64,000 nt of DNA from Shinisaurus crocodilurus (Eukaryota; Chordata; Lepidosauria; Squamata; Shinisauridae): assembly GCA_021292165.1 (NCBI GenBank), contig CM037878.1, positions 16,116,471-16,180,470 of the forward strand, read 5' to 3'. The position numbers were made by a program, and so were the translations under genes. Positions 9,672 to 19,893 of the stretch are shown in pieces (within the stretch, counting starts at the first letter, position 1; each line of letters starts with the position of its first letter). A model generated the notes under the pieces. The model was not told the origin of the DNA, searched no databases, and saw only the letters and a program-made list of their open reading frames with translations.

Positions 9672-9690
9672 ATGCATAGGATTGTGCTCT
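9543..9690 (+). mobile_element. Degenerate Harbinger-type palindrome with (CT)n insert
   Basis: The left end GGGTGCAATCCAGTGCATG and right end CATGCATAGGATTGTGCTC are inverted, as in the TTA palindrome family. CTAAGA flanks both sides. The arms have decayed (two copies of GAGTTGTAGGACT remain), and a 46-bp (CT)n tract at 9622-9667 occupies the right arm. Confidence 0.6.
9622..9667. repeat. (CT)n microsatellite
   Basis: About 22 CT units within a decayed palindromic element. Confidence 0.95.
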
Positions 9691-9749
9691 AAGAATCAAG
9701 GCCAGTCAGGGTAGAGAGTTCAGTGATCTGACTCAGTAGAGGAACATAG

Positions 9750-9866
9750 GAATGTAGAAAGCTGGGCTAGATGGACCAAGGCCACTGGTCCATCTAGCCC
9801 AGTATTGTCAACACTGACTGGCAGCAGTAGCTCTCCAGAGTTATAGGCAGGATTCTTTCCTAGCCT
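9750..9866 (-). mobile_element. tRNA-Ala SINE fragment
   Basis: CCATCTAGCCCAGTATTGTC and ACACTGACTGGCAGCAG match the body of the SINE seen complete at 47805-47993. The tRNA-derived head is absent. An inverted GGGCTAGATGGACC lies just upstream. Confidence 0.6.
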
Positions 9867-9953
9867 AGCCATGGATTTCAGAATCCATGATCTCAGAATT
9901 CAGAATCCAGATTTCAGAATTTCAAGCTAGGATTCTTTCCTAGCCATGGCTGG

Positions 9954-9954
<1 letters not shown>

Positions 9955-9995
<41 letters not shown>

Positions 9996-10025
9996 GATAG
10001 ACAGACAGACCTACAGACAGACAGT
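9955..10025. repeat. (ATCT)n then (GACA)n microsatellite
   Basis: About ten TATC units run to 9995 and are followed by GACAGACAGAC and a second GACAGACAG block. Confidence 0.95.
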
Positions 10026-10166
10026 AAAGCATGCCCAGATTGCATAAAGAAGAAAACAGCCTCATCCTCCATGAGAGGAGGCAGGAGTACAGGGCACAGA
10101 GATGCCTTCAACCCACATGTGCTTCTCTCTATGTGAGGAAATTAAACTCTAGCTGCTCAAATCAGC

Positions 10167-11335
10167 TAAGAACATAAGAAGAGCCCTGCTGGATCAGACC
10201 AGGGGTCCATCTAGTCCAGCATTCTGTTCACACAGTGGCCAGCTAGCTGCCCTAATGGGCAACCCACAAGCAGATGAGTGCAACAGCACCCTCCTGCCCA
10301 TGTTCCCTGGCAACTTGACTACATAGGCATACTGCCTCTGATACTGGAGGTAGCATATAGCCAATCAGGACTAGTAGCCATTGATAGCCTTCTCCTCCAT
10401 GCATTTGTCCAATTTCCTTTTAAAGCCATCAAAGTTGGTGGCCATCACTACGATCTTGTGGAAGTGAATTCCATAGTTTAACTATGCGCTGTGTGAAGAA
10501 GTATCTCTTTTTATCTTCCCAGAATCTCCCAGCAGTCAGCTTCATGGGATGACCCCAGGTTCTAGTATTATGAGAGAGGGAGAAAATATACAGGCCTGTG
10601 GCTTACGCTGGCTCAGCTTGTCTGAGCGTGGAAAGCTAAGCAGGGTCAAGCCTGGTTATTACTTGGATGGGAGAGCCCTCCTCTAGTCTCCTGCATTGAG
10701 CAGGGGGTTGGACTCGATAGCCTTGTAGGCTCCTTCCAACTCTATGATCTATGAAATCTATATATTCCTATCCACTTTCTCCACACCGTGCATAATTTTG
10801 TGCCCCTCTGTCATGTCTCTCCTTGCTTCCTTTTTTTCTAAGCTAAACAATCCCAGCTGCTGTAACCCTTGCTCATATGGGACTTGCTCCAGCCCCTTGA
10901 TCATTTTAGTTGCTCTTTTCTGCATTGTTTCCAACTCTACAATATCCTCTTTTTTTGGTGCTGTGTGACCAGAACTGTGTACAGTATTCTAAGTGCAGTA
11001 GCACCATAGATTTGTATAAGGGCATATGATATTGGCGGTTCTTTTTTCCTTTCCTAATTACGCCTAACATCATGGAGTTTGCCTTTTTCACAGCAGCCGT
11101 ACACTGGGTCGACATTTTCATCGAGCTGTCCACCGCAACCCCAAGATCTCTTTCTTGGGTCAGTCACTGCTAGCTCAGATCCCATCAGCTTATACTTGAA
11201 GTTGGGATTTTTTTTGCCTCAACCAACATGCATTACTTTACACTTGCTTACATTGAACTGCATTATTTGCCATTTTGATGCCCATTCTCCCAGCTTGGAG
11301 AGATCCTTTTGGAGCTCCTCACAATCCCCAGCTCT
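10167..11335 (-). mobile_element. CR1 LINE, antisense, ORF2 end plus 3' end
   Basis: The 3' end is at the left: AAGAACATAAGAAGAGCCCT is the reverse of the CR1-type terminus. Read leftward from about 11130 the minus strand encodes VDSSMKMSTQCTAAVKKAN, then VIRKGKKNR and PLYKSMVLLHLEYC, the end of the CR1 reverse-transcriptase domain. Frameshifts and stops break it. The copy is 5'-truncated. A 5S-CR1 SINE (10592-10760) interrupts it between GAAAATATA and TATTCCTATCC, so the SINE is younger. Confidence 0.85.
10592..10760 (+). mobile_element. 5S-rRNA-derived SINE with CR1 tail, nested in CR1
   Basis: Complete head: AGGCCTGTGGCTTACGCTGG, GGAAAGCTAAGCAGGGTCAA, GCCTGGTTATTACTTGGATG, GGAGA. The tail is TTGAGCAGGGGGTTGGACTC followed by CTTCCAACTCTATGATCTAT. 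It splits an antisense CR1; TATA-like bases flank both sides. The A-box and C-box of the 5S internal promoter remain readable. Confidence 0.9.
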
Positions 11336-11339
11336 GACA

Positions 11340-12240
11340 GTTATGAACGTGGATGCAAATATTTCAATTTTCATGTCATTACATATCTAACATTCTTTTG
11401 TTTAATTCCATTGTTGCTTCTTACATTGCCAGGCAGGAGTGCAGCATTTGAAATATTATACGTATCATTTCTGAACAAAAAGATAAAAATAAAGAAAGAC
11501 CATTGCGGAAGGCCACAATTTTAAAGAAAAAAGAACATGCTTTTTGACTCAGCGTAATCCCATTTGTTTACCCCAATTTCATATTTGCAGGTTATAATTT
11601 TGCATATGGATTGTTGATGAGTCACGCCATGTAGAACCTGATATCACCGTTTTTTTCATTATCAGTGAGATGCAGCTTAAAGTCAGTAGGTTTGACCATC
11701 TAATGACAATTTAAATATGCTATAAAATTTGAATCTCCACAATGCTTGTTGAGATTTATTCAGACAAACAAAGGTAACAAAAGTCTTTTGTGCATTTGTC
11801 ACTCATTTCCACTTCTCTGTTGTTGCAGTGTCAAATAATGCCAGTGATTTCAGGACAATTACTGTAATTTTAAACTCTCAACAAATTAAATGATAAAGAC
11901 TAGTCGTCCAAGGAGGACACTACCCATTTTCTCCTCCTTCCTTTACAAGTAAATTTTAATTGATGGAGGGTGAATTTCATCCTGACTGATTAGAAAATTG
12001 ACCCGTTTCACCACTAACAAATTTGGTTTCTTACAAATAAAAGCTGTTCCTCGTAGGTATTTTTAATTAGCCCCCCACCCCCGCCGCCTTTTGAGATGCA
12101 ATGAAGATTTAAAGATATGAGGGATGTTGTTTTTTTAGCCTGTGAATGGCTGTGCCAGCAAATACCATTCCAAATGCTAAAGGAGGTTAGTCCAAAGTCT
12201 TATTGATTCCAATGGGATTTACTTCCAAGAAACCGTGCTT
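11340..12240. other. Repeat-poor sequence
   Basis: AT-rich with no recognised repeat and no gene. It is one of the longer stretches where I see nothing transposon-like, so it may be older unique DNA. Confidence 0.35.
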
Positions 12241-12405
12241 GCGACTACAACCTAAGGGATGCTTGTGCTTTTTGCGACAAGTTATGGCAGCTGGAGATTC
12301 GTGAGCTCGCAGGCTGATTTCTGCTGCAAACGATGACAGCGGGAGGAGAGCCTAGCTTTTGTGCAGACAGTGGGACCGTTAGGTTGCAACCTCGAGGACA
12401 GGCAC

Positions 12406-12870
12406 AGTGGTTGGGCACCTGTTGAGAACCTGCACTTCTGAAGGTCCCACTGACAAGAGCCCCCTGGACTTGCTCCTCCTCTTCACTATTGCAACCTCTC
12501 TGTTCACCTGCCTCTCGCTCTGGCCCAGGCAATGGTGGCGGTGAGGAGGAGCAGGAGCAGGAGGAGGAGCAGGAGATGCCGCGGCCTACTTGCTCACTGA
12601 CTCTTGGCCTGTCAAGCAAGCAAGTGGCAGCAGTGATGAGAAAGAGGACGAGGAGCAAGAGCAGCAGGTGGCAATGGTGGTGAGAAGGTAGACCAGTGTT
12701 CTCCAACCTTGGGTCCCCAGGTGTTATTGGCCTACAACTCCCAGCATGCTGGGAGTTGTAGGCCAAAAACATCTGGGGACCCAAGGTTGGAGAACACCGA
12801 GGTAGACTCACTAAGGGGGCCCATCGGGGGTGTCTTGTCCAACAAGGGCACTCAAAAACCTGGAGCCGGC
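12406..12870 (+). repeat. GCCTGGC-type interspersed repeat, copy 2
   Basis: It shares GGGCACCTGTTGAG, TTGCTCCTCCTCTTCAC, CTGCCTCTCGCTCTGGCC, AAGCAAGCAAGTGG and GAGAAAGAGGA with the copies at 8237 and 22683. It has expanded GGAGCA repeats. A hAT palindrome (12694-12799) is inserted near the same relative region as in copy 1, but at a different site. Confidence 0.55.
12694..12799 (+). mobile_element. Palindromic Buster-type hAT MITE, copy B2
   Basis: 106 bp, with the centre shortened so that ACAACTCCCAGCATGC meets its complement directly. AGGTAGAC flanks it perfectly at 12686-12693 and 12800-12807, again with TA in the middle. The ends are CAGTGTTCTCC and GGAGAACACCG. Confidence 0.9.
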
Positions 12871-12874
12871 GCTG

Positions 12875-13870
12875 GTTGCAACCTACACATTGAGGATGAA
12901 AATGATGCGTGTGTACCTCACTAGGTAATGCTGATACAACCTGTAATGCTGCACTGCTGTTCGGAGTTGAGAAGAGATGTTGCGCTGCTGCGGAAGAATA
13001 TGTTAGCCCCGCTAGGTTGGCAATAGCCACTGCCGCCCGATGTGACATCTTGGCATGTTGGAAAGGCAGTCCTGCAATACGGGCTCAGGTGGAGAGGGAT
13101 CGTGAATCATGATGAGGTGGGGCAAAGCTACTGAGGGGCAGGGTGGGAGATAGACCCTGAGAGTCACCCCACCCACAAAGGGAGGTGGCTGGGCAGCTGA
13201 CCAATTTGTTTTAGCCTGTTGTGTTCGTTTATATGCTTTATTTTATTATTTCCTCTCTTTTTTTCCATTGTAATTTTATCGATTCTTACTAGTTTGTTAG
13301 CCACTCTGCAAACATGAAATTATGCTGAAGGCCATGGGATACAAAGTCTGTAAGCAAATAGAATTTCATGGCTCTATTCTTGGGCAGTGCAAGTTGGGTG
13401 GCGGGGGTGGGTGGGGTTTCAGCTATTTTGTGTATCGTGGCAAATGGACAGAGGCACAGAACTCATCAGTACTCCTCTTCGCTCCTCCTCGGTGCCTTGG
13501 TTAATTTCCGATAACCCCCCTGGAATGATGCTACATCATTCCAAGGGTTATTCTGAGGGAAACGGTAGTCCCTACTGGTGGCCTGATAGCCATGCCCCTC
13601 CTGTGGCTTCATGCCCATTTATTTATGCACCTCTATTTGCGCAAGCCTTCCTGGTGTAGTTTAGCCTCCTATGTCTGGAAATATGGTTTTCTAACTTATT
13701 TTACCATTATCACCCCGATCCTAAACACGTTTGCCTGGATCAAGCATTTCCAATGCACATGCCAGCATCCTGATACACGCACCAAACAATGTATGAGCAG
13801 CATCAGCCCCATTCACTTCAGTGAAATGGGACAGTGCTGTATACATGTCCCCACTGCTGGCATGGGGCAA
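12875..13870. other. No recognised element
   Basis: A small local foldback at 13507-13545 (CCCCCTGGAATGATG against CATCATTCCAAGGG) is the only structure I see. No gene is supported. Confidence 0.3.
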
Positions 13871-13871
13871 T

Positions 13872-14314
13872 GAGGGATGCACAAAATGGTCAATTTCGGT
13901 TTCTCGGTTTCTCATTTTTCCAATATTAAGTCTGAACACTAAACATTCTCCAGTCATAAGTTTGGGTTAGTCCCAAACTCTGAGAACTGTGGAGTTGTGT
14001 TTTTTTTTTAAAGTTTGTATGAAAATTCATAAGCATTTTTGTGTATATTTCTCTTAATACAAGCATTCTTGTGTGTGTTTTTGTCTTGGACGCATTTAAT
14101 TTTTGCAAGCAATTTTCCTAATATAATGCATTTTTTTAATGTTATTTCCCCTCATATACATACATATTTTTTCGGCCGAGGAACTTCGTTGCAAAATCTG
14201 GATAAGTGTAAATTTTAAAGGATAACTGAGTTTTGGTTCACAAATGCATCCGAAAGTGTGGAATTAGGCAAATGCACATTGAAATGCAAGCTGAACAAAT
14301 TTCTTTCCCATCCC
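13872..14314 (+). repeat. GGGATGGGCAAA-type repeat, copy 1
   Basis: AGGGATGCACAAAATGG at the start and CTTTCCCATCCCT at the end form short inverted termini. The interior is AT-rich with reiterated TTTTTGTGTATATTTCTC/CTAATA units. Related segments are at 41990-42355, 48812-48975, 49165-49300 and 49998-50270. Probably a non-autonomous DNA transposon; the family is not named. Confidence 0.5.
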
Positions 14315-14364
14315 TATTAAATGGAACCAATGGGTCTTACATCTTCAGGTAAATAAGATGCTCA

Positions 14365-14498
14365 TTCTCACAGGGTTGTTTTGAGGATACAATGGAGAGG
14401 AGGAGGAGGATTATGTAAGCTGCCTTGGGTTCCTTGCAGGAAAAAAGGTGGGGTATAAATATAATAATAAATAATAAATAAATAAATAAATAAATAAA
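14365..14498 (+). mobile_element. CORE/MIR-type SINE, 5'-truncated
   Basis: TCACAGGGTTGTTTTGAGGA, then TGCCTTGGGTTCCTTGCAGG, AAAAAAGGTGGGGTATAAAT and an (AATA)n tail. The tRNA-derived head is missing. A full copy is at 39254. Confidence 0.8.
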
Positions 14499-14519
14499 GC
14501 ATGCGGTGGTCCTTTCATG

Positions 14520-15190
14520 GATTTTTTCTGACTGTACTAACACAATTTCATTAAAATGCTTTTTTTAAACTGTTGCTCCAATGAAGGAGGGCGAGGACAG
14601 AGAGTTTTACAATCTTATTCCTTTCATCATACTAAAAGCTTTCTTTCTTTCTTAAAAAAAACACCAATGGCTTCAAAGTGAGCCCACCGTTTTGCAAAAA
14701 AAAAAAAAAAATCATTATGTCCCAACTGAGTTCTGTTTAATGGAATTAAATTTCACCCTTTCTAATTATGTTTTCGAGCAGACAATCTTTACAGAATCAT
14801 TAGTAACAGAAATACACAATGGATCATTGTCTTTACTATGACAAAAGAAATCCTAGCAGCCGCACTAAATCTAAAGAGAAGATCACACAAAATACGAGAT
14901 ATCGTTGCTCACTTCCCCCTAAATGATGTAACATTCGATGGAGTCAATGTAATTTAAGCACAATGGTTGTAATTTAACTTCTTTAAATGGCTAACTTTAA
15001 GTTTCTTTCAGAGAATAATATCTATGATTCCATTCTAATTAATCAAGTCTATAGATAAACAATCTTCTTTGTTTTCAGTTCAGTTCCCCACCTTTCAAAA
15101 ACTACACACAAATGTTCCCTTATAAATATTTTTTTGAAAGGCGAATTCTTTTTATCTAACTCCGCATACAATGGTCATTCTTATTGCTTC
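14520..15190. other. Repeat-poor, AT-rich block
   Basis: Apart from an A-run at 14696-14710 I see no repeat. The sequence has no codon-like structure. It is a candidate for an alignable, possibly conserved non-coding element, which cannot be judged without other genomes. Confidence 0.3.
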
Positions 15191-15487
15191 ATTGTCTCAG
15201 CACATCTTATTCCAACTCTGATAAAAGAGTGTAACTGAATAACTCCCCCCCTGCACATGTCAGTTGTAGAAATTGTATTAACAAATGCAGTAGAACCTGC
15301 ACTAATTTGTGCATGCGTGCATGTGTCCCCAGGATTTCTCTGATGTATGTGGGGACCCCAAAGTGATATTTGTGGCAGCTTAGATGTGCAAATGATAACA
15401 TACCAATAATATAAACAGCTCCCGACTTACTGGGAAGCCAACAATTATGGGGATGCCAGGAGCAGGGAGGGAGAAGAGCAGATAGGG

Positions 15488-15858
15488 GCATGTGGTTTAA
15501 AGATGTTCATAAGACTAATCTAAAAAAATGCAATATAAGCATCAAAAACTGGGAAGCTCTGGCCCATGAACGATCTAACTGGAGGTTGGCCTCTCACAAA
15601 GGTTCCGTGGACTTTGAAGAAGCCCGAGTGCAAGGTGAAAGGGAGAAACGTGCTAAGCGAAAAGCACGTCAAACGAATCCTTTACAGGACCATCTTCCAT
15701 CTGGTACCCTCTGTCCTCACTGTGGGAAGCTGTGTGGATCTAGAATTGGCCTCCACAGTCACTTACGGACCCATCGCTAGAGTCTACACAATCTTCCTTT
15801 AGAATCTCCTCCTTTTATCCTGGAAGACAATCTTACTCGGTCACGAGTGATCGCCTGA
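15488..15858 (+). mobile_element. Zinc-finger LINE, 3' fragment
   Basis: This is a 5'-truncated copy of the family at 32790-33965. The frame FKDVHKTNLKKCNISIKNWE leads to CPHCGKLCGSRIGLHSHLRT and a stop, then the 3' UTR ending ACTCGGTCACGAGTGATCGC. The C2H2-like finger (C-x2-C, H-x3-H) is intact. Few codons differ from the longer copy, suggesting recent amplification. The tail is GATGGATGA. Confidence 0.85.
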
Positions 15859-15989
15859 TGGATGACTATGGCCATGGAGCCATGGCACTTCCAGAAGGCC
15901 AGCTTGGGGTGGGATGACTGGGAGCCAATCAGGCTCTGTTCGGCCTGCTGGGACTTCCTGGACTTTCTGTCTCAGGTTCACCCTGTTGC

Positions 15990-15991
<2 letters not shown>

Positions 15992-16022
<31 letters not shown>
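15992..16022. repeat. (CA)n microsatellite
   Basis: About 15 AC units immediately left of a foldback element. Confidence 0.95.
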
Positions 16023-16023
<1 letters not shown>

Positions 16024-16024
<1 letters not shown>

Positions 16025-16241
16025 ACGGAAGGCTGGTGACTCCCATTTTGGTGGGGCTGCTTTTCCATTGCAGGTTTTATTTGGAGCTTCACAGGAGCTA
16101 CCCATGGTGCTGGAATCCATCCCCAAAATAGGTTCACCACCATGGAGCACCATGGATAGCTCCCATGAAGCTCCAAATAAAACCCACAAAACCTGCAATG
16201 GAAAAGGAGCCCCACTGAAACAGGAGTCAACAGCCTTCCGA
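16024..16241 (+). mobile_element. CTCCCATTTTGGTGG foldback element, copy C1
   Basis: Imperfect palindrome with arms GGAAGGCTGGTGACTCC... and ...GAGTCAACAGCCTTCC; the inner arms are GTTTTATTTGGAGCTTC and its complement. On the left it abuts (CA)n and on the right (GT)n, so the inverted symmetry continues into the flanking microsatellites. Relatives: 43829, 46186, 46572, 50893, 53173. Class unassigned. Confidence 0.75.
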
Positions 16242-16257
16242 GTGTGTGTGTGTGTGT
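16242..16257. repeat. (GT)n microsatellite
   Basis: Eight GT units immediately right of a foldback element; the mirror of the (CA)n on its other side. Confidence 0.9.
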
Positions 16258-16259
16258 AA

Positions 16260-17350
16260 TGATGCCAACCATTATAAGCTTAGTTGGCATCTTTGTTGTG
16301 TGGGCAACTCAACTAGGGCACTCACTAAGGAACTTGGATCCCTTTTCAACATCAGGAGCTAAACAATTTTTTGGCAGCTGTTTTGCTGCTGCCCCCTCTT
16401 ACCTTCTTCTCCTTTAAAAAAAACACACAAAAAAAACTTTCCTTGTGAAACCAGAAACATTCACTAATTACTATTTGCTTCTCCTCCTTTAAGAAAACGA
16501 CAGAGAATCTTCACAGAAAGACGTCTGTGCCTGGGATCAATTGCATTTGATGATGCCCTCTCAGTGGTGTCAGGGGATATGCACTCCTTTGCTTGATTAG
16601 GCCGAAACTTTTTATTTATCGCATATAAGGCTTTGATCTTTGCTTCCAGAAAAAGAGAGTCCCCAACTCATTTAGCTACATATTTTTTATTGTCTAATCA
16701 GACTTAAGCCTGCTAAACATGCAGTGCCTTGCTTAATGCATTTTGTTCGCAAGGCGGACCGCCCTATGGATTTCCCACCTACCCCTCCCGGGTCTTTATT
16801 TTTTGTAACCCTGAGAGCCGTTTGGAAGCATCGTTCGTGTAATTATTCCAAGGGAGAAAGCAGGAGCTGGCAGCACAGCCAGTTCTCAGAGCTGCTGTTG
16901 GCTTTACCCGGCAAAGGTTTGTTGGATGACTCAGAGGTGAATCACAGGTTTCTGCAGGTGTACGCTGGGGAGGGCTGGCCCGTTTCCATGTCTCGGTGGT
17001 GGCAAATGTTTACTTCATTAGTTCATGGGGTTACCCAGCAGTTCTAGCCAACTCTATTTCTCAACATTAATGGATGCTTAGGAAAACAAAACGAGACAAG
17101 AAAGCCCAGGGCACTGTCGCCATCCAAGAGAGCGCGGCAGCTTTGCAAATGTCATTTGTTAATGAGTGAATGTTATAGTCACTTGAGGAATCGAATGAGA
17201 CAAGCTTAAAGCTCTCCTCCCCTTGATTGTATCTCCTCTTTCATGTCCCCTCATGAGCAGGGCTCTTCATTGTTGTCTGTTCCCCACGTCTCCTTCTCCC
17301 TCTCTGAGCTCTTTGCCTTCTCTTGCTCTGACTGGATCAGCTGGATTGCC
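16260..17350. other. Repeat-poor sequence
   Basis: I see no repeat of note. A plus-strand open frame of about 107 codons at 16724-17047 has no recognised domain and no splice or promoter support. Confidence 0.3.
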
Positions 17351-17551
17351 CAAGACCATACAAAGCTGCCATAGGACAAATTAGGCCATTGGCCCATGTA
17401 ATCCAGCATTCCCTACAGCTGGTTGAGACTTACTATGGCCTCAGGCATGGAAGAGTCATTCCCAAGTTACACGTCTACTTAAGATTCTTTAACTTGATTC
17501 TTGTTTGTTTGTTTGTTTCCTTCTGTCCTGAAACTCATGGCTACATGGGAG

Positions 17552-17604
17552 TCCCTGGTGGTCTCCCATCCAGGCATTGACCAGATCCAGACCAGCTTAG
17601 CTTC
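17552..17604 (-). pseudogene. 5S rRNA-like relic (older lineage)
   Basis: On the minus strand: GAAGCTAAGCTGGTCTGGAT, then CTGGTCAATGCCTGGATGGG and AGACCACCAGGGA. It keeps the 5S bases beyond GGGAGACC and lacks a CR1 tail, unlike the younger 5S-CR1 SINEs. Either a 5S pseudogene or part of an ancient 5S-headed SINE. Confidence 0.6.
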
Positions 17605-17917
17605 AGCAAGGTGGCTGCTTCATGTGCCTTTGGACCATGCTCTGGGATGTGCACCCCAAGTTAGGGCACGCATTTCCCCACCCGCCATTTCTTAATTCCA
17701 TGTGTTCAGGGCAATACAAGACCCGTTCGTTTCATTATTGAGCTGGTAAAAATCACATATTTCATTCTCGGTCCATTGAGTTTCAGTACTTGTATTAATT
17801 TCCACTCATTCTTTCCTTTCTGTTTTTGACAAGTTTTTTGCTCCTGCCTTTGGCAGCAGTGGTGCTGAGTTCCGCACATGTTCCTGGTGCACATCATCCC
17901 TCCCCCCCTGCTGAGTA

Positions 17918-18169
17918 CAGTAATACCTTGGATTGCAAGTAATTTGGTTTGAGAGCATTTTGCAAGACAAGCAAAATTTTAAATATTTATTTAAAAATTT
18001 TTTGACTTGATATACAAGCAACGTCTTGCAATACAAGTACTGTAGTACAGCTTAAATTAAAAATCCCTGTACGAATTTTTTTTGGGGGGATTTTGTTTTG
18101 ATATAAGAGTGTTTTGGATTACAAGCACATTTCCGGAACGAATTATGCTCTCAATCCAAGGCATGACCG
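17918..18169 (+). mobile_element. Tigger-like (TcMar) MITE, copy 2
   Basis: Same family as 2868-3120, of nearly equal length. Ends CAGTAATACCTTGGATTG and CAATCCAAGGCATGACCG, with TA at 17916-17917 and 18170-18171. The two copies differ at scattered single bases and by the length of a T/G run. Confidence 0.85.
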
Positions 18170-18189
18170 TACTCTGGATATTGTCTAAT

Positions 18190-19200
18190 TCTGAGGCATT
18201 GAAGTTGGGAGAAAAGGCCGCTGCTATTAAAAAAAAAAAAAGGAGCCACCAGTGATGGGAGCTTTGTGGTGGTGGTGGTGGGTTGTAGTGGCCTCCATTT
18301 TGCTCCCCAAATGCCCCAGAAGAATGATGCAATCTCTGGGGCATTGTGGAAGGGAAAAAATGGTGACTGCTGAACCCACTGCTACCACCTGAATAACATA
18401 ACCTCCACCCCAAGCTTCCATTTGTGCCCATTCATTCCTCTTTATTTTATTTTTTTCATTTTTGTTGGAACAAATTAGAGTTGAAATGAATGGGCTCTCT
18501 TTGATTCCATCCCCCCCTCCCCATGTTCTGAAACTAACTCACACTCACCCACCAACTAGAAATACCAAGGACTGAACATGGGAACATATGCATGCAAAGG
18601 CAGTGCTTTATCGTGACCTATGGCTGTAAGTATGTCACATCACTGGGATGTTCAATTCCTCCTCCCCGCCCCTGAACAAACTGAAGACTCTTGTTCCCAC
18701 TGGCCACACCATAATCTGCTTTTGAAAGTCTTCTGAGGTTCAAACGTGGTTAGCCATGTGAGGCATACAGGGGGTGCTGTCTGAAGAAACATAAGGCTGC
18801 CTTTGGCGCATTAAATTGGCCGTGTGGTTCTTTGGAACCTTGCTACTGGCTATTCCTATAACCAGGCTTTGCCAACCTGGAGTCCTCTGGATATGTTGGG
18901 CTATAACTGCCAACATTGCCAGCCAGCATGGCCAATTGTTATGAACAATTCAATGGGCTTATCTAAGAGATAGATATGTCAAAGGCTCAAACCACTTTCC
19001 TTAAAAAGCTGACTGTTTGATCTGTGTTGATAGCATCGTTATGGAGTAATGAAGTAACCACAAGAAATGCTCTTCAAATACACTGCTTTTTGTGTGTGCA
19101 ATTTAATCTTGAAGACATCCTTTCCCTTTCTGAAATAGCACCCCTGCTTTCAACACCTTCTTCAAGGCCATACCAGCTCTTCCTCAGTCACCCTAGTCTT
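18190..19200. other. Mostly unclassified; half-palindrome at about 18868
   Basis: A GGTGGTGGTGG tract and CATTCATT-rich sequence (18420-18530) resemble 37170-37600. CAGGCTTTGCCAACCTGGAG near 18864 followed by TATAACTGCCAACATTGCC is a decayed left arm of a hAT palindrome. No gene is seen. Confidence 0.4.
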
Positions 19201-19261
19201 ACCTTAACTATTCCTCCACTCCGGCCTGATTAGAGTGACCTGGTGCAATAGAGAATATAGT

Positions 19262-19391
19262 TCCTGCACCTTTAATGACCTGCCTGTGGGTTTCCCATGG
19301 GAGCAACTGGTTGGCCACTGTGGGGAACAGGATGCTGGACTAGATAGGCCTTTGATCTGATCCCCCAGGGATCTTCTTATGTTCATATGAC
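19262..19391 (+). mobile_element. CR1 3' end
   Basis: GGTTGGCCACTGTGGGGAAC, AGGATGCTGGACTAGATAGG and ATCTTCTTATGTTCATATGA are the 3' terminus of the CR1 family also seen, in reverse, at 10167. Only the terminal part is present. Confidence 0.75.
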
Positions 19392-19697
19392 TGTACCTGT
19401 ATCTTTGAATCTGTAGAAGAGGGAATTTTAGCATGTGCTGCTTCTCATAGGGGTGAGAAGAACTGTCACTTGAGCTTCCATAAACTGGGCCACCCAAAGC
19501 CAGTGTAGATGAGAACTTATAAGAAATCAGAAAGGCTCTTAGGAGTGGGCTTTGACAAGACCCCAAGGGATAGGAGGTCCACAGCTGTGTTGGGCATCTC
19601 AGACTGCCACTGTGGGCAGTTCTCGACATTCAGCAAGCAGGACCAACAACGACAATTGTTGGAGTGGGATTATGATTGTGCACGGCAGGTTTTAAGT

Positions 19698-19820
19698 CAG
19701 GGGGTGGGCAACCTGTGGCCCTCCAGATACTGTTGGTCTGCAGTCCCCATCTTCCATCACCATTGTCTGCTGGCTTGGGCTGATGGAAGCTGCAGTCGAA
19801 CCACAAGTTGCCCACCCCTG
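19698..19820 (+). mobile_element. hAT palindrome, CAGGGGTGGGCAAC type
   Basis: The start CAGGGGGTGGGCAACCTGTG and end CAAGTTGCCCACCCCTG are inverted, and the arms fold around CCATTGTCTGCTGGC. Flanks TTTTAAGT and TTCTAAAT match at 6 of 8 with central TA. Arms are more diverged than in the CAGTGTTCTCC type, so this copy looks older. Confidence 0.75.
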
Positions 19821-19893
19821 TTCTAAATTCTCCAATCTGAAGAAATTTCATGATGATAGGAATTTGCTTGCTCCCAGATTAAGTGTAATACAA

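Noticed and set aside
10592..10760. Genuine 5S rRNA gene
   Set aside because: Only the central 5S block is preserved, the 3' third is replaced by a CR1 tail, and several copies share this structure.
12245..13048. 267-codon open frame on the minus strand
   Set aside because: It runs through a hAT palindrome (12694-12799) and an interspersed repeat, contains translated palindrome text also seen in other copies, and has no domain. It is chance openness of repeat DNA.
16724..17047. 107-codon plus-strand open frame as a possible exon
   Set aside because: No recognised domain, no convincing splice sites at its edges, and the length is not exceptional for chance in 64 kb read in six frames.
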